A stretch of 43,762 bases of DNA from Aureimonas sp. AU12 (lineage in GTDB: Bacteria; Pseudomonadota; Alphaproteobacteria; Rhizobiales; Rhizobiaceae): contig NZ_BBWH01000006.1 in NCBI RefSeq assembly GCF_001463705.1, positions 1 to 43,762 on the forward strand, in the 5' to 3' direction. The position numbers and the translations under genes were made by a program. Every line of letters starts with the position of its first letter. Position 1 is the first letter of the stretch. Below the pieces are notes generated by a model. The model was not told where the DNA came from, made no database searches, and saw only the letters and a program-made list of their open reading frames with translations. Positions 1-6,445 of this stretch are shown in pieces.

Positions 1-172
1 GCTGGCCCTGATATCGCGGCGACCGGTCCACTGACGACGAGACATGGGGTCCGACCCGAAAGGCCGGCGTCGGACGTCCAACTCCTTGCGCGGTTCAACG
101 ATCGGCAGCGGCCTCCAACCCGCAGGCTCGCCTCGCACCGCAGTCCGAGGTCGCCCAAGCGCCGTGCCGGGA
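1..172. other. window edge, no gene recognised
   Basis: The first 172 bases lie downstream of the leftward GntR gene. An open frame runs through in one direction, but its translation is arginine- and proline-rich, matches nothing I know, and overlaps the regulator antisense. I see no convincing terminator or RNA gene. Confidence 0.4.
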
Positions 173-904
173 TCAGGACGCCGTCGGCGCGCGCATCGAC
201 AGGGCGTTGGCGAGGCTGGTCCGGCGCGCCGGCTCGGCGCCAAGATCGAGGCCGGCGAGAAGCTCGACGAGGTGGCGTTCCATGAGCGCTGCCGCGCGCC
301 CGCCGTCGCGGCGTTCCAGCGCATCCACAAGGGCGTGGTGCGCATGGCTTTCGCACAGCGTTTCCGGTCGCCGCCAGTAAAGCGCCACGACGAGCGAGGA
401 GCGTGACAGGAGGTCGGCAAGAATGCGTTCGAGCACCCCATGCCCGGCGATGCCGGCGATGACGCGATGGAACTCGGCCGAGAGATGCACCGCCTCCTGC
501 GGCCGGTCGGCTTCCACGGCGGCGTGCTCGCGCTCAAGGCAGGCGCGCAGGCCGGAGACGTCGTCCGGTTTGATCCGGGCCGCGGCCATCCGCACGAGAT
601 GGGGTTCGACGAGACCCCGCGCCTCGAAGATGCCCCGCGCCTCCTCCGGGCTCGGCCGCGCCACGCTGGCGCCGCGATGACGCCGGATCTCCACCACGCC
701 CTCGCGCGCCAGCGCCTGCAAGGCAGCGCGTACGATCGTGCGGCTGACGCCGAAATGCGCGGCGATCTCGTCCTCCACGAGCTTGGCGCCGGGATCCAAC
801 CGATGCCGCACGATCGCCTCGTGCAGCCGGGCGTGGATCGTCTCCCAGGTGGCGCGCGGCGAAGATGGGTCCGGAGGTGGAGCCTGAGGATCGACAGGGA
901 GCAT
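173..904 (-). CDS. GntR-family transcriptional regulator (FCD domain)
   Basis: This 243-residue protein is a GntR/FadR-type DNA-binding regulator. A winged helix-turn-helix occupies about residues 18-80 (DEIAAHFGVSRTIVRAALQ is the recognition region). An all-helical FCD ligand-binding domain follows at about 90-225, with the usual metal-site histidines around EFHRVI and HHALVDA. The length is normal for the family. It is divergent from the ABC importer starting at 1161, so it is probably the local regulator of that operon. A dyad, ATTGTACACAAT, sits in the shared intergenic region and resembles FadR-subfamily operators. The effector is unknown, but a compound handled by the racemase and importer is plausible. 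The ATG at 904 has only a weak ribosome-binding site, so the exact start is uncertain. Confidence 0.85.
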   Translation of the reverse strand: MLPVDPQAPPPDPSSPRATWETIHARLHEAIVRHRLDPGAKLVEDEIAAHFGVSRTIVRAALQALAREGVVEIRRHRGASVARPSPEEARGIFEARGLVEPHLVRMAAARIKPDDVSGLRACLEREHAAVEADRPQEAVHLSAEFHRVIAGIAGHGVLERILADLLSRSSLVVALYWRRPETLCESHAHHALVDALERRDGGRAAALMERHLVELLAGLDLGAEPARRTSLANALSMRAPTAS

Positions 905-979
905 CGGAGCTTTCGCGTTCGGCGTCGCGGAAAGTGTCGCAGATCCGCGCGATCAACCCAAGCAAAACTGTCGACGAGG

Positions 980-991
980 ATTGTACACAAT
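980..991. promoter_or_regulatory. candidate GntR/FCD operator
   Basis: ATTGT and ACAAT form perfect 5-bp arms around a 2-bp centre. The dyad lies between the divergent GntR gene and the importer operon. FadR-subfamily regulators commonly bind TTGTnnACAA-like dyads. Assignment to the neighbouring regulator is inference. Confidence 0.45.
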
Positions 992-1160
992 TGAGGCTCA
1001 AGGCTGCCGTTTCCATAGGCAGAACTCCAAGCCATCCGTGGCACTCGCTGCCGTGAGAGCCACCGATCCCCGCAACTGTCGGTTTCAGGGGTGTCAAACC
1101 CAGTTGGCACGCCGCCTGCTTTAGCTGAGGAGACCAGACCTCCAAGGCAAGGGATCGCTC

Positions 1161-2150
1161 GTGGCCGGCGGACAGCTCGAACTCGTCAAGCTCACCAAGC
1201 GCTACGGCCAAGCCACGGCCGTTGACGCCATCGACCTGCGCATCCCCGAAGGCACCTATTGCTGCTTCCTGGGGCCGTCGGGCTGCGGCAAGTCCTCCAC
1301 CCTGCGGATGATCGCGGGCCACGAGACGGCGTCGGAAGGCGACATCCTGCTCGGCAGCGCCAACATCACCAATCTGGTGCCGGCCCGGCGCGGAACGGCG
1401 ATGATGTTCCAGTCCTATGCGCTGTTCCCGCATCTCACCGTCCTCGACAACATCGCCTTCTCGCTGAAGATGAAGGGCGCCTCCAAGGCCGAGCGCCACG
1501 CCAAGGCGCGCGTCGTCATGGAACTCGTCGATCTCACGAAGTTCGAGAGCCGCATGCCGGCGCAGCTTTCCGGCGGACAGCAGCAGCGCGTGGCGCTCGC
1601 CCGCGCGCTCGTCACCGATCCCGGCATCCTGCTGCTCGACGAGCCGCTCTCGGCACTCGATCCGTTCCTGCGCCTTCGCGTTCGCACCGAGCTGAAGCGC
1701 CTGCAGCGCGAACTCGGCATCTCCTTCCTCCACGTCACCCACGGGCAGGACGAGGCGATGGCCCTCGCCGACCTTGTGGTCATCATGAAGGACGGCCGCA
1801 TCGAACAGGCCGGCACCCCGCAGGACGTATTCCACCGCCCCGCCAACGCCTTCGTCGCCCGCTTCATGGGCGGCCACAACGTGCTGACCCTCGACGGGCG
1901 ACCGGTCACGGTGCGCGCCGACCGGGTGCGCCTCGGCACCGGCGGCGAAGCGGCCCGCACGATCAGCGGCGAGGTGCGCGGCGTCGAGTATGGCGGCGCC
2001 ACCGTCACCGTCGTGATGGCCGCCGGGGAGGCCGGCGAGATCACCGCCGTGATCCCCGAGGAAGACTACGCCCGCACACCGGCCGAACTTGGCCAGAACC
2101 GGCCGATCCACTGGGCCCGCGCCGACGAATACGCCCTCGCGGCGGCCTGA
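1161..2150 (+). CDS. ABC importer ATP-binding protein (PotA/spermidine-iron type)
   Basis: This 329-residue ATPase would energise uptake together with the three following gene products. Walker A is GPSGCGKSS at 38-46, the Q-loop is in [12 protein letters not shown], the signature [15 protein letters not shown] starts at 136, Walker B is LLLDEP at 156-161, and the switch histidine is H194. A C-terminal regulatory segment of about 90 residues (231-329) resembles a short TOBE domain. The start is GTG at 1161, because conserved sequence begins within a few residues. It is the first gene of an operon of ATPase, binding protein, two permeases and racemase. Polyamine, iron and opine importers share this architecture, so the family alone does not fix the substrate. 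Confidence 0.9.
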   Translation: MAGGQLELVKLTKRYGQATAVDAIDLRIPEGTYCCFLGPSGCGKSSTLRMIAGHETASEGDILLGSANITNLVPARRGTAMMFQSYALFPHLTVLDNIAFSLKMKGASKAERHAKARVVMELVDLTKFESRMPAQLSGGQQQRVALARALVTDPGILLLDEPLSALDPFLRLRVRTELKRLQRELGISFLHVTHGQDEAMALADLVVIMKDGRIEQAGTPQDVFHRPANAFVARFMGGHNVLTLDGRPVTVRADRVRLGTGGEAARTISGEVRGVEYGGATVTVVMAAGEAGEITAVIPEEDYARTPAELGQNRPIHWARADEYALAAA

Positions 2151-2190
2151 CACCACCCTTCGATCCCACGTTCCAGAGGAGATGCAGTCC

Positions 2191-3501
2191 ATGACCGACA
2201 CGAAGCAGCCTTCGACGCAGACGACCGGCGTCAGCCGTCGCACCTTCCTCAAGACCGGCACCGCCGCGGCGGGCGTCGCCTTCGTGTCGGGCGCCGCCGT
2301 TACCGGCTTCCCGTTCATCTCCTCCGCCCGCGCGCAGGAAGCCAAGACGCTGCGCTATCTCGGCACGGCCGTGAACCAGTCCACCGAGATCGCCGCGAAG
2401 GTGAAGGAAGATCTCGGCATCACCATCGAGTACATCCCCGTCACCACCGACGAGGTGACGAAGCGCATCATCACCCAGCCCAACACGTTCGACATCGTCG
2501 ACACCGAGTACTTCGCCCTCAAGAAGTTCGTGCCGACCGGCAACCTGATGGGCATGGACGCCAAGCGCATCAAGGAATTCGACAACATCACCACCGTCTT
2601 CACCAAGGGCGAGGTCGACGGCAAGAAGATCGGCAACCAGGGCACCGCGCCGTGGAAGGTGCTCTACCTCGCCGGCAACAAGTCGAAGGAATTCTCGGCG
2701 ACGCCGACCGAGTGGATCTCGCTGATCCCGACCACCTACAACGCCGACACGCTGGGCATCCGCCCCGACCTCATCAAGCGCCCGATCACCTCCTGGGCCG
2801 AGCTGCTGAACCCCGAGTTCAAGGGCAAGGCGTCGATCCTCAACATCCCCTCGATCGGCATCATGGACGCCGCGATGGTGATCGAGGCCACCGGCAAGTA
2901 CAAGTATCCCGACAAGGGCAACATGACCCGCGACGAGATCGACATGACGATCGACACGCTGATCGAGGCCAAGCAGGCCGGCCAGTTCCGCGCCCTCTGG
3001 TCCGACTTCAACGAGAGCGTCAACCTGATGTCCTCGGGCGAGACCGTGATCCAGTCCATGTGGTCGCCTGCCGTCACCGCCGTTCGCGCCAAGGGCATCG
3101 ACTGCGTCTTCCAGCCGCTGAAGGAAGGCTACCGCGCCTGGGCCACCGGCTTCGCGCTGCCCGCCACGCTCGAGGGCCCCAAGCTCGACGCCGCCTACGA
3201 GTTCGTCAACTGGTTCCAGTCCGGCTGGGCCGGCGCCTTCCTCAACCGGCAGGGCTACTATTCCGGCGTTCTCTCCACGGCGCAGAAGTCCATGGAGCCC
3301 TACGAGTGGGCCTACTGGATGGAGGGCAAGCCCGCGAGCCAAGACATCAAGTCGCCGCAGGGCCAGACGATCGCCCTCAAGGGCGCCACGCGCGACGGCG
3401 GCTCCTTCAACGAGCGCATGGGCGCCGTCGCCTGCTGGAACGCGGTGATGGACGAAGACGCCTACATGATCCGCAAGTGGAACGAGTTCGTCGCAGCCTG
3501 A
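2191..3501 (+). CDS. ABC importer periplasmic binding protein (PotD-like), Tat signal
   Basis: This 436-residue extracellular solute-binding protein carries a twin-arginine signal at its N-terminus (SRRTFLKTG, residues 15-23), a hydrophobic stretch and a cleavage-like ARAQEA. The mature protein has the PotD/polyamine-type fold, judged from its length and from segments such as NTFDIVDTEYFALKKF and the C-terminal WNEFVAA. I chose ATG 2191 because AGAGGA lies about ten bases upstream; an in-frame ATG at 2182 is too close to that site. It captures the substrate for the permeases at 3725 and 4613. The gene is followed by five stem-loops, which may stabilise its message relative to the permease genes. 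The substrate is unknown; linkage to the racemase suggests an amino-acid or hydantoin derivative. Confidence 0.88.
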   Translation: MTDTKQPSTQTTGVSRRTFLKTGTAAAGVAFVSGAAVTGFPFISSARAQEAKTLRYLGTAVNQSTEIAAKVKEDLGITIEYIPVTTDEVTKRIITQPNTFDIVDTEYFALKKFVPTGNLMGMDAKRIKEFDNITTVFTKGEVDGKKIGNQGTAPWKVLYLAGNKSKEFSATPTEWISLIPTTYNADTLGIRPDLIKRPITSWAELLNPEFKGKASILNIPSIGIMDAAMVIEATGKYKYPDKGNMTRDEIDMTIDTLIEAKQAGQFRALWSDFNESVNLMSSGETVIQSMWSPAVTAVRAKGIDCVFQPLKEGYRAWATGFALPATLEGPKLDAAYEFVNWFQSGWAGAFLNRQGYYSGVLSTAQKSMEPYEWAYWMEGKPASQDIKSPQGQTIALKGATRDGGSFNERMGAVACWNAVMDEDAYMIRKWNEFVAA

Positions 3502-3512
3502 CGCGGGACCGG

Positions 3513-3680
3513 CAGGGGACAGCCGTCCCCTGTACCCCTGCCAAGGGGCTTGAAGCCCCTTGGGACCCACTACTCGTCTTTCGACCATTGGGAAGGGCCG
3601 GCGGCCCTCTCCAATGGTCGACACATGAAAAGAAGGGTCCGGGAGTTCGTTCCCGGGCGAGGATCGGGGCGGTAGCCCCG
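3513..3680. repeat. cluster of five stem-loops between binding-protein and permease genes
   Basis: Five inverted repeats are visible. Arms: 3513-3520 with 3525-3532 (8 bp); 3541-3550 with 3554-3563 (10 bp, CCAAGGGGCT arm); 3581-3591 with 3611-3621 (11 bp, TCGACCATTGG arm) enclosing an inner GGGCC/GGCCC stem; 3639-3644 with 3651-3656; and 3665-3670 with 3675-3680. There is no T-run, so simple termination is unlikely. Intercistronic stem-loops after binding-protein genes, as in E. coli malE-malF, stabilise upstream mRNA and lower downstream expression. The same role here is inference. Confidence 0.85.
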
Positions 3681-3724
3681 CCTTCCCGCGCATGCCCTTG
3701 ATCCCGAGCCCGACTGGAGTCCCG

Positions 3725-4609
3725 ATGGCCGCGTCCCGACGTGCCGGCATGGTGCCCTACCTTCAGGTGGCGCCTATGATGCTGGTGTTCCTGATCTTTC
3801 TCGTGGTTCCGCTGGTCTTCATCGTCCTCGTCAGCTTCTGGACCTACGAGAACTACCAGATCCAGCCGGCCTTCGAGTTCCAGAACTATCTCGACGTGTT
3901 CGACCGCTGCATCGTGCGGCTGCCGACGCTGTGCACGACCTTCAAGACCTATCTCTCGACGCTGGGCTTCTGCGCGATGGTCTGGGGCCTGACGCTCGTG
4001 ATCGGCTTCACGATCGCCTATTTTCTCGCCTTCGAGGTGCGCTCGAAGGAGATCCAGTCGGCGCTCTTCCTTGTCTGCACCATTCCGTTCTGGACCTCCA
4101 ACGTCATCCGCATGATCTCGTGGATCCCGCTTCTCGGTCGCTCGGGTCTGGTGAATCAGACGTTGATGGGCGCCGGGCTGATCGACCAGCCGATCGAATG
4201 GCTGCTCTACTCGTCCTTCTCGGTGACGCTGACCTTCGTCCACCTCTTCACCTTCTTCATGGTGGTGCCGATCTACAATTCGATGCTGCGGATCGACCGC
4301 TTGCTCATCGAGGCCGCGCGCGACGGCGGTGCCTCGGGCTGGCAGATCCTGTGGAACGTCATCGTGCCCCTGTCGAAGACGGGCATCGCCATCGGTTCGA
4401 TCTTCGTCATCACCATCGTCATGGGCGACTTCATCACGGTCGGCCTGATGGGCGGCCAGCAGATCGCCTCGGTCGGCAAGACCATCCAGACCGAAATCAG
4501 CTACCTGCAGTTTCCCGTGGCGGCCGCCAATTCGGTGGTGCTCCTCTGCACGGTGCTGCTCATCATCGTCGCGCTGACGCGCGTCGTCGACATCCGCAAG
4601 GAGCTCTGA
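3725..4609 (+). CDS. ABC importer permease (PotB-like)
   Basis: This inner-membrane permease of about 294 residues has roughly six hydrophobic segments, beginning at VAPMMLVFLIFLVVPLVFI. A cytoplasmic EAA-type loop reads EAARDGGASGWQILWNVIVP, which contacts the ATPase. I prefer ATG 3725 because GGAG sits about six bases upstream. An in-frame ATG at 3692 would add eleven residues but has no ribosome site and would overlap the hairpin region. It pairs with the second permease three bases downstream to form the transmembrane channel. Confidence 0.88.
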   Translation: MAASRRAGMVPYLQVAPMMLVFLIFLVVPLVFIVLVSFWTYENYQIQPAFEFQNYLDVFDRCIVRLPTLCTTFKTYLSTLGFCAMVWGLTLVIGFTIAYFLAFEVRSKEIQSALFLVCTIPFWTSNVIRMISWIPLLGRSGLVNQTLMGAGLIDQPIEWLLYSSFSVTLTFVHLFTFFMVVPIYNSMLRIDRLLIEAARDGGASGWQILWNVIVPLSKTGIAIGSIFVITIVMGDFITVGLMGGQQIASVGKTIQTEISYLQFPVAAANSVVLLCTVLLIIVALTRVVDIRKEL

Positions 4610-4612
4610 GCG

Positions 4613-5497
4613 ATGTCCGACGCACGCACCCCCACTTTCTATGTGCTGGCCGGCTTCTTCGCGCTCTTCGTCCTGTTCCTCTATGGGCCGACGCTGACCG
4701 TCCTCATCCTGTCGTTCCAGGGACCGGAGGGTGGCCTCACCTTTCCGATGAACGGCGTCTCGACGCACTGGTTCGGCGTGCTCTGGCGGGGCCTCGGCGT
4801 CGTCGACGTCTGGGCCGCGTTCGGGCGCTCGTTCCGGCTGGGGCTGGTGGTGACGGTGCTCACCGTCGTCATTTCGGTGCTGGCGGGGCTCGCCTTCCGC
4901 CGTCGTTTCTTCGGCTCGACCTTGATATTCTACACCGCCATTGCCTCGCTGATCCTGCCCTCGATCGTGGTCTCGCTCGGGATCGCGCTGGAGTTTCGCA
5001 TCTTCGACGACTTCGTGAAGGCCTACGGCCTCGGCGGCGCCGGCTTCCAGTCCTCGATGGGCCTCTTCACCTCGGCGCTCGGCGCGCATCTCACCTGGAC
5101 GCTGCCCTTCGGCCTTCTCGTGATGTTCGCGGTGTTCAACCGCTTCGACCCCTCCTACGAGGAAGCCGCGCGCGACCTCGGCGCCTCGCCCTGGCAGACC
5201 TTCCGCCATGTCGTGCTGCCGATCATCCTGCCCTATCTCATCGGCGTCGCGCTCTTCGGCTTCACCCTCTCGTGGGACGAGATCGCGCGGACGAGCCAGG
5301 CTATCGGCGGCCCCAACACGCTGCCGCTGGAACTGCAGGGCCTGACCACCACCGTCACCACCCCGGCGATCTACGCGCTGGGAACGCTGACCACCGCCGT
5401 TTCCTTCTTGGTGATCGGGCTGACCCTCGGCACCGGCCTCCTGCTGCGTCGCCGTCGCCTTCGCGGCGCCTCGGATGCCGGCAAGGGTACGCTCTGA
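4613..5497 (+). CDS. ABC importer permease (PotC-like)
   Basis: This second channel subunit has 294 residues and about six membrane segments. Its EAA loop reads EEAARDLGASPWQTFRHVVLP. It starts three bases after the stop of the first permease, so the two are translationally coupled. PotC-type features include the N-terminal FFALFVLFLYGPTLTVLILSF. The C-terminal tail is basic (LLLRRRRLRG), as usual for a cytoplasmic end. The racemase gene follows after 24 bases, which supports a single operon. Confidence 0.88.
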   Translation: MSDARTPTFYVLAGFFALFVLFLYGPTLTVLILSFQGPEGGLTFPMNGVSTHWFGVLWRGLGVVDVWAAFGRSFRLGLVVTVLTVVISVLAGLAFRRRFFGSTLIFYTAIASLILPSIVVSLGIALEFRIFDDFVKAYGLGGAGFQSSMGLFTSALGAHLTWTLPFGLLVMFAVFNRFDPSYEEAARDLGASPWQTFRHVVLPIILPYLIGVALFGFTLSWDEIARTSQAIGGPNTLPLELQGLTTTVTTPAIYALGTLTTAVSFLVIGLTLGTGLLLRRRRLRGASDAGKGTL

Positions 5498-5521
5498 ACA
5501 CCGGCCTTCGAGCAGATCTCC

Positions 5522-6172
5522 ATGCGCATCCTCTTCATCAATCCCAACGCCACCGCGTCGATGACCGACAAGATCGCCGCGGCCGCAAAACTGGCTGCCG
5601 GTGCGGGCACCGAGATCCTCGCCCTGACCAACCACGACGGCCCCGCCTCGATCCAGGGTGAGGCCGACGGCGAGGCGGCGGTGCCGGGCCTCTTGAAGCT
5701 GATCGCCGACAACGAAGCCGAGGCAGACGCCTTCGTCATCGCCTGTTTCGACGACACGGGTCTTGCCCGCGCCCGGACGCTGACGCGCAAGCCCGTCTAC
5801 GGCATCGGCGAGGCCGCGATGCGCGAAGCCGCCCAGCTCGGCCGCTTCTCGGTGGTCACGACGCTGGCCGTCTCCATTCCCGTCATCGCGGCGAACGTTT
5901 TGGCTTATGGTTTTGCCGAGACCTGCGCCCGCGTCCGCGCCTCCGATGTCGCCGTGCTCGATCTCGAAGAGGACGGCAGCGCAGCCCGCGAGAAGGTCGC
6001 CGCCGAGATCGCTCGCGCCCTCCACGAGGACCGCCCAAACGCCATCGTCCTCGGCTGCGCCGGCATGGCGGACCTTGCCGACACCTACGCGCGCCGCTTC
6101 GGCCTGCCGGTCCTCGATGGCGTCGTCGCCGCGGTCCGGCTGGCGGAGCGGCAGTACGGCGCCGGCGACTGA
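5522..6172 (+). CDS. Asp/Glu/hydantoin racemase family protein
   Basis: This 216-residue enzyme belongs to the cofactor-independent two-cysteine racemase superfamily. Both catalytic cysteines are in place: C75 in FVIACFDDTG and C179 in VLGCAGMADL. The N-terminus MRILFINPNATASMTDKI is typical of hydantoin racemases, as is the length. Family members invert a stereocentre by two-base proton transfer on hydantoins, Asp or Glu. As the last gene of the importer operon it probably racemises the imported compound or its product. No hydantoinase or carbamoylase is in the window, so a complete hydantoin pathway is not shown. Allantoin racemases belong to the same family and remain an alternative. Confidence 0.85.
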   Translation: MRILFINPNATASMTDKIAAAAKLAAGAGTEILALTNHDGPASIQGEADGEAAVPGLLKLIADNEAEADAFVIACFDDTGLARARTLTRKPVYGIGEAAMREAAQLGRFSVVTTLAVSIPVIAANVLAYGFAETCARVRASDVAVLDLEEDGSAAREKVAAEIARALHEDRPNAIVLGCAGMADLADTYARRFGLPVLDGVVAAVRLAERQYGAGD

Positions 6173-6445
6173 GCATCACTGGCTTCGAGCCCGAGCGAGG
6201 CAGTCCGTCAGGAGTGGCAGGCCGCTCGATCACCGTGACGGGTAGCAAACCGTTCAGCGATCCTTCACGAGACTGAACTTTCCGCGAGGGTCTGCCGGGT
6301 TCGGTTTCCGGACATCCTCGCGGTGCATTCGAGGCATCGCCCACCCGAAGTTAACCCTCGTAGATCCTTTCGAGCAACGCTTGTTAACCGGCGTCTTACC
6401 AAGCCGGTTCGCCAAACGGTCATACCGCCTGTGCAACATGCGATC
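6173..6445. other. intergenic region before the c-di-GMP gene
   Basis: About 270 bases separate the racemase from the signalling gene. The region contains two GTTAACC words about 35 bases apart and is less GC-rich near 6350-6420, where a promoter is likely. I see no clear -35/-10 pair and no strong terminator. Confidence 0.35.

Noticed and set aside
3513-3680. Rho-independent terminator after the first binding-protein gene
   Set aside because: None of the five stems is followed by a T-run, and the permease genes downstream need the same transcript.
3407-6025. Very long open frame antisense to the importer permeases and racemase
   Set aside because: It arises from high GC content. The translation is rich in Arg, Asp, Glu and His with no family features, while the opposite strand encodes clear membrane proteins.
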